From: JAFAXD01 sp051985675
Lineage (GTDB): Bacteria > Pseudomonadota > Alphaproteobacteria > Rhizobiales > Xanthobacteraceae
Length of the DNA stretch: 64,000 nucleotides
Direction of reading: 5' to 3'
Assembly (NCBI GenBank): GCA_051985675.1
Contig: JBPYFJ010000065.1
Location: forward strand, 38,494-102,493
Shown here: piece after piece, positions 55,415-63,755 of the stretch
How positions within the stretch are numbered: position 1 is the stretch's first letter
How the letters are laid out: every line of letters starts with the position of its first letter
Notes under the pieces: model-generated
What the model was told of the DNA's origin: nothing
Database searches by the model: none
What the model saw: only the letters and a program-made list of their open reading frames with translations
Made by a program: the position numbers and the translations under genes

Positions 55415-56236
55415 TTATTGCGTTGCCGGCCCGTTGTTGGGGCGGACCACTGCGGGCAATGCGTGGGCTGACGTAATGGCACGCTTGGCTGCATCCGAGA
55501 TGGCGGTGCACAGGAGTTTGGCCCAGCAGCCATAACCCCAATCATTCATGTGCAAGCCATCGGATGACGTGAACGCGTCAAACGTCATCCCGCGGCGGTC
55601 GTGCCAATGTCGCATGAGCGCGAAGCGACGAAAGATGTTGACCTTGGTGCTGCTGGCGGTCGTAGCGATCAGCTGGACCATTCCCTCCGCTTCCGGCTTG
55701 GCGATCACCTTCGGAGCAAACTGAGGATCGACCAGCAACACGTCGGATCCTGCGTCCTTAATCTCCTGGATGCCTTCGCGGATCAATTTGCCGATCTCCT
55801 CAATCGGCAGATCGCGCAGCGCCGCGTTGGTGCCGAGTTGCCAGATCACCAGATCGGGCTTCTCTTCGATGACGTCCTGCCGGAAACGCGCCAGCATCTC
55901 GGCGGCGTCCTGACCGTTCACCCCGCGATTGAGGACGATGACCGGCACATCCGGATAGAGCCTGTTGAGCTCGGCCGCGAGCCGGCTCGGATAGGAGGAA
56001 TTGGACGAACTCGCGCCAGCGCCAGCGGTCGACGATGATCCGATGGCGACAATCTTCACCGGTTCATGGGCCGCCAACCGCGAACCGACATGGACCAGCG
56101 GCCGTTCCAGGCGCACGAGATCGGTCGGCCCGTCGCAGGTCGTCGGCCCGTCGGCGGCCACCGCTGGCGTCAGAGAAAAAAACAGAGCTGCAAGGAGGGC
56201 GGTGGTGCGGCACGCCCCCCGATATCCTTGTCCCAT
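55415..56236 (-). CDS. SGNH/GDSL hydrolase, exported
   Basis: 273 residues from the ATG at 56236, with a signal peptide (TTALLAALFFSLTPAVAAD). The SGNH blocks are all present: AIGSSSTAGAG (nucleophile serine), NRGVNGQDAAE, QLGTNAAL and SDGLHMNDWGY with the catalytic Asp-His. It should be a periplasmic esterase or O-acyl hydrolase. It is the last gene of an operon after an OpgC-like acyltransferase and a related protein, so it may act on acyl groups of a periplasmic glucan. Confidence 0.85.
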   Translation of the reverse strand: MGQGYRGACRTTALLAALFFSLTPAVAADGPTTCDGPTDLVRLERPLVHVGSRLAAHEPVKIVAIGSSSTAGAGASSSNSSYPSRLAAELNRLYPDVPVIVLNRGVNGQDAAEMLARFRQDVIEEKPDLVIWQLGTNAALRDLPIEEIGKLIREGIQEIKDAGSDVLLVDPQFAPKVIAKPEAEGMVQLIATTASSTKVNIFRRFALMRHWHDRRGMTFDAFTSSDGLHMNDWGYGCWAKLLCTAISDAAKRAITSAHALPAVVRPNNGPATQ

Positions 56237-56342
56237 CGTTGTCGGCGTCCCGTCGTGCGGCTCGGCTGTCGGTCCGAGCACTCTGGTTTTTTAATAGGGC
56301 GGTTCTACCAGCGGTGCGGCGCAATATGCTACCTTATTTTTA

Positions 56343-57095
56343 TTAATGTTGGTCGGGCGTCGCCGGCCCCGTCATGTTCGCGGCTTTCACGATCAGGTCC
56401 GCCAACAGCTCCGCGATGCATTGGTGAACCTGTTCCGCCGTATCAATTTTTTTCGTTGCCTCGACGAGATCGAAGGTACCCAGTTCGACCCATTGCCGCA
56501 TCACAGCGAAGCGGTCGAACAAGGGCACCTGGTGTTGCAGCGCAACGAAACGCATGGCCTCCGCATAGGGTAGCACCCCGATCATCGACTCGGTCCGGGG
56601 GCTATATTGCTGGTTCATCAGAATGACATCGCTCTTGCCGGCCTGGATGGCTTCAACGCCGTCGTCGACTGCGGATCTGAACGTTTCCGTATCGACGCGC
56701 CGAATGGCATCGACCGTCCCGGTTTGCCAGATCACCAACGCGGGCTTGTCGGTGCTGACGATGTGCTCGATCTCCTTTTCCAGGTCTTCCGCGGTCGTGC
56801 GCGGCTTGGCGTGGGTGGTGACCTTGACGGTGACGCCCGGCAGCTGCTTGCTAAGTGCGGCCTCCAATCGCGACGGATAGGCTTCCTGTTTGCCGGCTGG
56901 CCCCGCTAGCAAGCTCGATAGCGTCCCTACCACCGCGATGTTGAGCTGTTTGTTGGCGATGGCGGCCGCAACCTGCGGCAGCGGATAGTCTGCGGGAACC
57001 AGGTGCGCCGCGACCGCACACTCGTCGTGCGTCTGCGCAATGGTTCCGGACGTGCCCAACAGCGCGCCGATCAGTGCAATCGCTAGCACTCTCAT
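56343..57095 (-). CDS. SGNH hydrolase-like protein lacking most catalytic motifs
   Basis: 250 residues with a signal peptide (RVLAIALIGALLGTSGTIAQ). It aligns along its length with its neighbour at 55415: VVGTLSSLLAG for the GSSS block, YPSRLEAALSKQLPGV, LVIWQTGTVDAI for GTNAAL, and PLFDRFAVMRQW for IFRRFALMRHW. The block III asparagine is replaced (GTV), the block II NRGVNG is gone and no DGLH is found. It is therefore probably a non-catalytic paralogue, perhaps a binding or partner protein. Its start overlaps the OpgC stop. Confidence 0.7.
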   Translation of the reverse strand: MRVLAIALIGALLGTSGTIAQTHDECAVAAHLVPADYPLPQVAAAIANKQLNIAVVGTLSSLLAGPAGKQEAYPSRLEAALSKQLPGVTVKVTTHAKPRTTAEDLEKEIEHIVSTDKPALVIWQTGTVDAIRRVDTETFRSAVDDGVEAIQAGKSDVILMNQQYSPRTESMIGVLPYAEAMRFVALQHQVPLFDRFAVMRQWVELGTFDLVEATKKIDTAEQVHQCIAELLADLIVKAANMTGPATPDQH

Positions 57096-58348
57096 GCCTC
57101 GCCTCCCGCGAGGTCGGCATCCGGCGGGCGGGATCCCGAGCTCCGTCCTTCGATGTTTTTATACCACGTCAAAAGCCAGGCGACCGCAATCATGAGGACG
57201 ATGCCGGTGGCGCTGGCCAGGATCTGAGCGGTGATGGATTCAGAGACTTGCACCATGAAAAAATGCGCTGCAAACGCCAGGAACACGCCGAGGCAGAAGA
57301 TTTCCAGGGAATGCTGCCCGCAGACGATCGCCGGGCGCAACCAGGCGCTTTTGAGCACCGGCCAATCGCGTGGAACAAACCGCACCGTGATGACGGCCAG
57401 CGACAGGAAATGCACAAACCGCAGAACATCAAGATTGGTCTTATCGATCGGATACATCCAATCCGACAGCCATCGCGGCACAAGATAACCGGTGCGCGGG
57501 AAATACCAGGTCATCACGATCAGGAATGCGAATACCAGGTACGCGACAGCCAATCCAAGCACGATGCGCGAGCGCATGAAGCCATGAAGACGTTCGGCGC
57601 CGCCGATCGCGCACCAGGCACCGAACGCGAACAGCAACTGCCACGCAAAAGGATTGAAAGCCCAGGTTCCTTCCGGATAGGCGGGCAGGTTGATATCGAA
57701 CTGCAGCGCCGCAATGTAGATGACGAGCGAGGTCGCGAGCGCGAGCGTTGGTTGTCGCAATAGCACCCAAAGGTACAGCGGAAACGTGGTCAACAACACG
57801 ATGTAGAGCGGCAATATATCCATGTTGGCCGGCTTGAACTTGAGCAACAGGGCTTCATAAAGCGTCACGTCCGGCTGACGCAGGAAGTCGAAAATGCCCA
57901 TTTCCTCCGCGAATAGCGGGTTTTCGAAGCTGCGCGACACATAGGCGATCTCCGCCAGGTAGATCACGAACAGAAAGATGTGCGCGACATAGACCTGCCA
58001 GGCGCGTTTGAGAATGCGCGCGCCCGCCACCACAACCCCGCGGTCGCGCATCGCGCGCCCGTACACGAACGCCGCCGTGTAGCCCGAAATGAACACGAAG
58101 ATCTCAGTCGCATCGCTGAACCCGTAGTTGCGGATGGTGATCCAGCTGACGATGTTGGACGGGATGTGATCGAGGAAGATCAGCCAAAGCGCAATGCCGC
58201 GAAACAGGTCGAGCCTGAGGTCGCGTTCGATCGGGGTCGTACGACTCCTCGGGGTCGCCAAATCATGGGATACTGGCGCGCTGATGCCGGCGGGTGCACG
58301 AACGCCGCCGTCGCGGTAAGCTTGCTTGTTCGCCGATACATCAACCAT
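57092..58348 (-). CDS. opgC: OpgC-domain acyltransferase family membrane protein
   Basis: 418 residues from the ATG at 58348 (alternative at 58363). About ten membrane segments and the OpgC pattern: RDLRLDLFRGIALWLIFLDHIPSNI near the N-terminus, FVFISGYTAAFVYGRAM, and LRFVHFLSLAV and CGQHSLEIFCLGVFLAF later. OpgC adds succinyl groups to osmoregulated periplasmic glucans in other Proteobacteria. Here it leads an operon with two SGNH-type exported proteins. Its start lies next to the divergent apaG start. Confidence 0.85.
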   Translation of the reverse strand: MVDVSANKQAYRDGGVRAPAGISAPVSHDLATPRSRTTPIERDLRLDLFRGIALWLIFLDHIPSNIVSWITIRNYGFSDATEIFVFISGYTAAFVYGRAMRDRGVVVAGARILKRAWQVYVAHIFLFVIYLAEIAYVSRSFENPLFAEEMGIFDFLRQPDVTLYEALLLKFKPANMDILPLYIVLLTTFPLYLWVLLRQPTLALATSLVIYIAALQFDINLPAYPEGTWAFNPFAWQLLFAFGAWCAIGGAERLHGFMRSRIVLGLAVAYLVFAFLIVMTWYFPRTGYLVPRWLSDWMYPIDKTNLDVLRFVHFLSLAVITVRFVPRDWPVLKSAWLRPAIVCGQHSLEIFCLGVFLAFAAHFFMVQVSESITAQILASATGIVLMIAVAWLLTWYKNIEGRSSGSRPPDADLAGGEA

Positions 58349-58361
58349 TGGATTTCGCGCC

Positions 58362-58754
58362 ATGTACCGGACTGTCACCCATAACATCCAGGTAACGGTG
58401 ACGCCCCGTTTTTTGCCCGAACGGTCCTCTCACGAAAAGAACTATTTCTTCTGGAGTTACACGGTCGAAATCAGCAACCGGAGTCAGGAGACCGTACAGC
58501 TCAAGACGCGCCATTGGCGGATAACCGATGCTTTCGGACGCGTTCAGGAAGTCCGCGGCGCCGGTGTCGTCGGCGAGGAGCCGGTGCTCGAGCCCGGCGC
58601 TTCATTCGAATACACCAGCGGAGTACCGTTGCCGACGCCCTCCGGCTTCATGGTCGGCACCTACGGCATGGTGAGCCGAAGCGGCGAGCGGTTCAACATC
58701 GACATTCCGGCGTTCTCGCTCGATAGCCCAGACGGCAAGCGAACGATCAATTAA
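58362..58754 (+). CDS. apaG: ApaG domain protein
   Basis: 130 residues from the ATG at 58362. The ApaG fibronectin-type fold is well matched: YFFWSYTVEISNRSQETVQLKTRHWRITDA, GAGVVGEEPVLEPGASFEYTSG and the FMVGTYGM signature. The molecular role is not established; the E. coli gene sits by apaH, but no apaH is here. The start shares the CATG with an alternative opgC start. Confidence 0.93.
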   Translation: MYRTVTHNIQVTVTPRFLPERSSHEKNYFFWSYTVEISNRSQETVQLKTRHWRITDAFGRVQEVRGAGVVGEEPVLEPGASFEYTSGVPLPTPSGFMVGTYGMVSRSGERFNIDIPAFSLDSPDGKRTIN

Positions 58755-58768
58755 TCGCACCTGTGCGC

Positions 58769-59773
58769 CTAGTTGAGCCGGTGGGCGCCGACGTCCTCGG
58801 GCGCAAACACGTATTTCGAACTGCAGAACTCGCAGGTCACCGAAATCGCGCCATTTTCGACCATGTGGTCGCGGTCCTCCTGAGGGAAACTCTCAAGCAT
58901 CGCTTTGACGCTGGCGCGCGAACACGAGCATTTTGATTGCACCGGCTGGGTGCTGAACACTCGCACCCCGCGCTCGTGAAACAGCCGATAGAGCAGCCGC
59001 TCGCTCGACAGCTCTGGATCGATCAGCTCGATATCGGTCACAGTCTGGATCAGGGATCGGCCTTCGACCCAAGCCTCGTCCTCCGCCAGCTGGTGCGGCT
59101 TGGTGCCATCCGGCGCGTCGCCCGGGTCGAAGTCGGGCCCGCGCATGCGTTCCGACTTGGCCGGAAGGAACTGCAGCATGATGCCGCCGGCCCGCCAGCG
59201 GTGCTGCGGTCCGCCCGCGCCCGCGGAGAACTCCTCGGCGACCGCGAGCCGTACCCGCGTCGGGATTTGCTCCGAGCGGAAGAAGTACTCATGGGCTGCA
59301 TCTTCGAGCCCGCCGCCGACGAGGGCCACCAGACCCTGATAGCGGCTCATCTCGACACCCTGGTCGATCGTCATCGCCAGATGACCGCGCCCCATCAGCT
59401 CGCCGGCCGACGTCCTGCCGGCGGCGATCGCGGCCGACACGTCGTTGGGATCAAACCGCGCGCACGCCCGCACGCTGCCCGGCGTGACATAGTCGACGAC
59501 CAGCATGCTTACCGGACCGTCGGTTTTGGTTTGCATGATGAAACGCCCGTCAAACTTGAGCGACGAGCCCAGCAAAACGGCAAGCACCACGGCCTCGCCG
59601 AGCAGTTTTGCGACTGGCAGGGGGTAGTCGTGGCTCGACAGGATTTCATCAAGTGCTGATCCGAGCCGAACCACGCGCCCGCGCTGATCAAGCGCTGCGA
59701 CCTCGAATGGCAGGATTGAATCGTCGCGCGCGAATTCCGCAGGTGCGCGCGACGGAATGATCACGTCCGTCAT
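58769..59773 (-). CDS. hslO: Hsp33 redox-regulated chaperone
   Basis: 334 residues from the ATG at 59773, overlapping the argF stop (ATGA). C-terminal redox cysteines are present as CSCSR and CEFCSSKY, the CxC and CxxC of the Hsp33 zinc switch. LLGEAVVLAVLLGSSLKFDGRF and GRGHLAMTID are typical of the chaperone core. Under oxidation the protein releases zinc and binds unfolded proteins. Third gene of the argD-argF-hslO run. Confidence 0.95.
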   Translation of the reverse strand: MTDVIIPSRAPAEFARDDSILPFEVAALDQRGRVVRLGSALDEILSSHDYPLPVAKLLGEAVVLAVLLGSSLKFDGRFIMQTKTDGPVSMLVVDYVTPGSVRACARFDPNDVSAAIAAGRTSAGELMGRGHLAMTIDQGVEMSRYQGLVALVGGGLEDAAHEYFFRSEQIPTRVRLAVAEEFSAGAGGPQHRWRAGGIMLQFLPAKSERMRGPDFDPGDAPDGTKPHQLAEDEAWVEGRSLIQTVTDIELIDPELSSERLLYRLFHERGVRVFSTQPVQSKCSCSRASVKAMLESFPQEDRDHMVENGAISVTCEFCSSKYVFAPEDVGAHRLN

Positions 59774-60696
59774 GGCGCGTTGGCTCGCAGACACCAGGTG
59801 AGAATGCCCTTTTGTGCGTGCAGGCGATTCTCGGCCTCGTCGAACACGACCGACTGCGGTCCGTCGATCACCTCGTCGGTGACTTCCTCGCCCCGATGCG
59901 CCGGAAGGCAGTGCATGAACAATGCGTCCGGCTTGGCGAGCGCCATCAACCGGGCGTTGACCTGATACGGCTTCAGCAGATTGTGACGGCGGGCGCCGTC
60001 CTTATCGCCCATCGATACCCAAGTATCGGTGACGACGCAGTCCGCGTGGCGCACCGCCGCCTCCGGGTCGTCTCCGAGGCGGATGGCTGCCCCCGAGGAA
60101 CGGGCCCAATCGGTCAACACCTTGCCAGGCGCGAGCTCCGGCGGCGTCGCCACATTGAGCTGGAAGGCAAACCGCTCGGCCGCGTGCATCCACGAGGCGA
60201 GCACGTTGTTGGCTGCGCCGCTCCAGGCCACCGTCTTGCCGCGGATCGGTCCGTGGTGTTCCTCGAACGTCATCAGATCGGCCATGATCTGGCACGGATG
60301 CGAGAGCCGCGTGAGTGCGTTGATTACCGGCACGGTCGCGAAATGTGCCAATTCCAGCAGCGTTTCGTGATCGAGAATGCGGATCACGATGGCGTCGACG
60401 TAGCGCGACAGGACGCGTGCGGTGTCGGCTATGGTCTCGCCGCGGCCAAGCTGCATTTCCTGTCCGGTCAAGGCAATCGCGTTGCCGCCAAGCTGGCGGA
60501 TCGCCACATCGAATGAAACCCGGGTCCGGGTCGACGGCTTGTCAAAGATCATCGCCAGCACTTTGCCGCCGAGCGGGCCACCCGAACCGACATACGGGCG
60601 ATCACGCTTCATGGCGCGGCTCGCGTCGATCATGCCGCGCAGTTCGCCGGGCGCGATGTCGATAAGATCCAGGAAATGGCGAATCTGGCCGTTCAC
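59770..60696 (-). CDS. argF: ornithine carbamoyltransferase
   Basis: 308 residues. The carbamoyl phosphate site KPSTRTRVSFD is near residue 55 and the ornithine-binding HCLPAHRGEEV near residue 262. DTWVSMGD is the SMG loop. It makes citrulline from ornithine in arginine synthesis. Start overlaps the argD stop and its stop overlaps the hslO start, so the three genes form a coupled operon. Confidence 0.96.
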   Translation of the reverse strand: MNGQIRHFLDLIDIAPGELRGMIDASRAMKRDRPYVGSGGPLGGKVLAMIFDKPSTRTRVSFDVAIRQLGGNAIALTGQEMQLGRGETIADTARVLSRYVDAIVIRILDHETLLELAHFATVPVINALTRLSHPCQIMADLMTFEEHHGPIRGKTVAWSGAANNVLASWMHAAERFAFQLNVATPPELAPGKVLTDWARSSGAAIRLGDDPEAAVRHADCVVTDTWVSMGDKDGARRHNLLKPYQVNARLMALAKPDALFMHCLPAHRGEEVTDEVIDGPQSVVFDEAENRLHAQKGILTWCLRANAP

Positions 60697-61904
60697 CCGG
60701 CGGCTCCTGACAGTTTCTGCTTGCTCTTGAGCGACCGCTCGATCGCGCTGGCGGCCCGGTCGAGCCGCTCCATTCCTTCCGCAATCTCGCTTTCGCTGAC
60801 CACCAAAGGTGGCAGCAGTCGAACGACGTTGTCGCCGGCGGCCACCGCCAGCACGTGCTCGGCGCGCAATGCGTCGACCAGGTCGCCGTTGGGGATGCTG
60901 GTGCGCAGGCCCAGCAACAGTCCATCGCCGCGCACTTCAGTGATGATCTGGCTGTGCCGATCGTGGACTTCGGCAAGCCGTTGCTTGAGCAGCAGTGCCT
61001 TCTTACGCACACCGTCGAGGAAACCGGGTGCCAGCAGAACATCGAGGACCGCATTGCTGACCGCCATGGCCAGCGGATTGCCGCCGAATGTCGAGCCGTG
61101 CGTGCCCGCCGTCATGCCCTTCCCGGCCTCCGCCGTGGCAAGGCACGCGCCGACCGGGAACCCGCCACCCAGTCCCTTGGCGAGCGCGAGGATGTCGGGT
61201 GTCACGCCGGTGCGCTCGTAGGCAAAGAAATGGCCGGTGCGCCCGACACCGGTCTGCACCTCGTCGAACATCAGCAGCAGACCGTGCTCGTCACATAGCT
61301 TGCGCAGGCTCTGCAGGAACTGATTGGAGATGACCCGCACGCCGCCTTCGCCCATGATCGGTTCGGTCAGGATCGCGGCCGTGGCCGGCCCGATGACGCG
61401 CTTCACCGCCTCGAGGTCGCCGAACGGAACGTGGTCGAACCCCTCGGCAACAGGGCCAAAGCCATCGAGGTATTTTTTGTTGCCGGCAGCGGCGAGCGTC
61501 GCCAGCGTACGGCCGTGGAATGCGCCCTCGAACGCAATGATACGATACCGTTCGGGGCGGCCTGATGCGGCGTGATACTTGCGCGCCACTTTGATGGAGC
61601 ACTCCATCGCCTCGGCGCCCGAATTGCAAAAGAACACCAGATCGGCGAACGAGATTGCGCACAACCGCTCGGCCAGGCGCTCGGCTTCGGGCACGCGGTA
61701 GAGGTTGGACACGTGCCAGACCCTCTGGGCTTGCGCGTTGAGCGCCGCCAGGAGATGCGGATGTGCGTGTCCCAGGACGTTGACCGCGACGCCGCCGGAA
61801 AAATCAAGGTAGCGCTCGTTGTCCGTGGAGATGAGCCAGGCGCCTTCGCCCCGTTCGAACGCGAGATCGGCCCGGGCATAGGTCGGCAATAGGTGCGTGG
61901 TCAC
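60693..61904 (-). CDS. argD: acetylornithine aminotransferase
   Basis: 403 residues from a GTG at 61904, chosen because the family usually begins 'TTHLLPTYAR'; an ATG at 61979 in the same frame would add 25 unusual residues. Class III aminotransferase motifs: FCNSGAEAMECSIKVARKYH, FEGAFHGRT, FDEVQTGVGRTG and the PLP lysine in LALAKGLGGGFP. It makes N-acetylornithine and can act on succinyl-diaminopimelate. First gene of the arg-hslO operon. Confidence 0.95.
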   Translation of the reverse strand: MTTHLLPTYARADLAFERGEGAWLISTDNERYLDFSGGVAVNVLGHAHPHLLAALNAQAQRVWHVSNLYRVPEAERLAERLCAISFADLVFFCNSGAEAMECSIKVARKYHAASGRPERYRIIAFEGAFHGRTLATLAAAGNKKYLDGFGPVAEGFDHVPFGDLEAVKRVIGPATAAILTEPIMGEGGVRVISNQFLQSLRKLCDEHGLLLMFDEVQTGVGRTGHFFAYERTGVTPDILALAKGLGGGFPVGACLATAEAGKGMTAGTHGSTFGGNPLAMAVSNAVLDVLLAPGFLDGVRKKALLLKQRLAEVHDRHSQIITEVRGDGLLLGLRTSIPNGDLVDALRAEHVLAVAAGDNVVRLLPPLVVSESEIAEGMERLDRAASAIERSLKSKQKLSGAAG

Positions 61905-61948
61905 GGTTGTGCTCGTGCGTTCGAGTGGAATGCGGCGGAAAATGAAAT

Positions 61949-61970
61949 GTGCCGCCTCTCCGGGCGGCAC
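61949..61970 (-). promoter_or_regulatory. stem-loop in the argD leader
   Basis: On the minus strand GTGCCGCC pairs with GGCGGCAC (8 bp, 6-base loop), and ATTTCATTTT follows. It sits about 45 bases before the GTG start of argD. It could be a weak terminator or attenuator of the arginine operon; the T run is interrupted, so this is tentative. Confidence 0.4.
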
Positions 61971-62135
61971 GTAAGGCATTCTAAATCCGGGCCCCGCGGT
62001 GTCAACACGGCAGATCCATGCCATCGAATTGCCCGGCTACGCGGGTTTTCTGCGGATAACGGATGAATATGTGGACGGTACCTACGCGGACCCTTGCACG
62101 GGAGTCTCCGCATATTGTAGGTTTGGACGGTCAGA

Positions 62136-62151
62136 ACACGATATATCGTGT
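62136..62151. promoter_or_regulatory. 16-bp palindrome, candidate operator
   Basis: ACACGATATATCGTGT is a perfect palindrome in the divergent argD-gcrA region, about 210 bases before gcrA. Its symmetry and AT-rich centre fit a dimeric regulator site. No regulator is assigned. Confidence 0.5.
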
Positions 62152-62360
62152 CGGCAACCGACCTTCTAGGAGTTGCGTCAGGCGTCAGACGACCCGGTGG
62201 CTCGGCCGAGTGGCCGCCCGTCGGCGAGGGTGGATTCTGTTCGGGGTCCCTGGAGCGGTCCAGCTGGAGTCGGCGCGTGCGGCAACCCCCGCGGCGGCGT
62301 CGCGTGGAAACGCGCCGAACAACGAATTCAGAGGTGGCGGTCTGAAGAAGGAAACAAGGC

Positions 62361-62855
62361 ATGTCGTGGACCGACGAACGTGTTGAACTTTTGAAGAAGC
62401 TGTGGGCCGACGGGCTTTCGGCGAGCCAGATCGCCAACGAGCTTGGGAGCGTGACGCGCAATGCCGTCATCGGCAAGGTCCATCGCCTGGGCCTGTCTGG
62501 CCGTGCCAAGAGCCTCTCGTCCTCGGCGCCGCGTCCGCGCAAGCCGCGCACGCACGCCATGTTGCGCATCCGTCCCACCATGCGCGGCAACACCGCACTC
62601 GCGGCCGTCTACGATTTCGATCTCGCAGCCGAGCCTGATCTGGCGGAGAACGTCGTCCCGATGGGACAACGCTGCTCGCTGCTTGAACTCAACGACAGCA
62701 AATGCCGCTGGCCGATCGGCGATCCTGGCAACGCGGAATTTGCGTTCTGTGGCGGCAAGCCGGTCGAGGGCTTCCCGTATTGCGGCTACCACGCGCGCAT
62801 CGCCTATCAGCCGGCGGCGGATCGGCGGCGGGACCGGCGCCCCCCGCGCGCGTAG
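62361..62855 (+). CDS. gcrA: GcrA cell cycle regulator
   Basis: 164 residues. The N-terminal domain TDERVELLKKLWADGLSASQIANELG, then RNAVIGKVHRLGLSGR, is the diagnostic GcrA DNA-binding part. The C-terminus has CRWPIGDPG and PYCGYHARIAYQ, also conserved. GcrA binds RNA polymerase sigma70 and methylated GANTC promoters to drive S-phase genes in alphaproteobacteria. GAAGAAGGAAAC precedes the ATG. Confidence 0.96.
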   Translation: MSWTDERVELLKKLWADGLSASQIANELGSVTRNAVIGKVHRLGLSGRAKSLSSSAPRPRKPRTHAMLRIRPTMRGNTALAAVYDFDLAAEPDLAENVVPMGQRCSLLELNDSKCRWPIGDPGNAEFAFCGGKPVEGFPYCGYHARIAYQPAADRRRDRRPPRA

Positions 62856-63004
62856 CGCCCGGGCAGGCCCGATCGCGCCTTGCCGGAACGCTCGGCGCGC
62901 CGACTGCCCACCGGGGGCTATTCAGGCGCGGCCGGGGACAGATTGACAATATCGTACTTCAGTTCCAGTTCCCGCATGCGCTTCTCGTCGGCGGGCAGTC
63001 GCCG

Positions 63005-63706
63005 CTACGCGCTTTTGCCGAACCGGTCGTTGAAGGCGTAGCCGGCGCCGCGCACGGTGCGGATCGGGTCGGACGCCCGCCCGCGATTCAAGCCCTTGCG
63101 CAAGCGCCCGACATGCACGTCAACGGTGCGCTCGTCGATATAGATGTCGCGGCCCCAGACGCCGTTGAGCAGTTGCTCGCGCGAGAACACCCGGCCGGGG
63201 CTTTGCATCAGAAATTCGAGCAGACGGAACTCGGTGGGTCCGAGTGGGACTTCGCGGCCGCTGCGCGAGACCCGCTTCTTTTCGCGATCGAGCTCGATGT
63301 CGCCGGCGGTCAAAACCTCGGCGACCCGTTCGGGCTTGACCCGGCGTAGCAAAGCGCGGATCCGCGCGAGCAGCTCCGGCACCGAAAACGGCTTGACGAT
63401 GTAGTCGTCGGCCCCGGTCGCAAGGCCGCGTACGCGCTCGCCTTCCTCCCCGCGCGCGGTCAGCATGATGACCGGCAGCTGGCGGGTCTCGGGGCGGGTG
63501 CGCAAACGGCGAATAAGCTCGATTCCGGAGAGCCCCGGCAGCATCCAGTCGATAACGGCCAGATCGGGCGCGCTCTCCTTGAGCTTGAGGTCGCCTTCGT
63601 CGCCGCGCGCCGTCGTGTCGACCTCGTAGCCCTCGGCCTCGAGGTTGTAGCGCAGCAGCAGGGTCAGGGGTTCCTCGTCCTCGATGATCAATATGCGGGC
63701 TGTCAT
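63005..63706 (-). CDS. phoB: phosphate regulon response regulator PhoB
   Basis: 233 residues of the OmpR family. The receiver domain (about 1-120) has the phosphoacceptor aspartate at residue 53 in VIDWMLPG and the lysine in DYIVKPFS. The C-terminal winged helix (about 135-230) has LGPTEFRLLEFLMQSPGRVFSREQL and VDVHVGRLRKGLNRG. It controls phosphate-starvation genes and lies just downstream of phoU. An in-frame 28-codon open stretch follows its stop. Confidence 0.95.
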   Translation of the reverse strand: MTARILIIEDEEPLTLLLRYNLEAEGYEVDTTARGDEGDLKLKESAPDLAVIDWMLPGLSGIELIRRLRTRPETRQLPVIMLTARGEEGERVRGLATGADDYIVKPFSVPELLARIRALLRRVKPERVAEVLTAGDIELDREKKRVSRSGREVPLGPTEFRLLEFLMQSPGRVFSREQLLNGVWGRDIYIDERTVDVHVGRLRKGLNRGRASDPIRTVRGAGYAFNDRFGKSA

Positions 63707-63755
63707 TCAAATGCCGTGCATTTGCAAACGTTGATGGTGAAGGTCGATGACCGCG

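Larger units (their letters stand above)
61905..62360. other. intergenic region between divergent argD and gcrA
   Basis: No gene seen in these 456 bases. It contains a stem-loop next to the argD start (61949-61970), a 16-bp palindrome (62136-62151) and three GANTC sites (62102, 62233, 62267). Promoters for both genes must lie here. Confidence 0.6.

Noticed and set aside
62063..62386. 107-codon open frame upstream of gcrA
   Set aside because: Arginine-rich frame overlapping the palindrome and the gcrA leader, without a ribosome binding site or recognisable domain.
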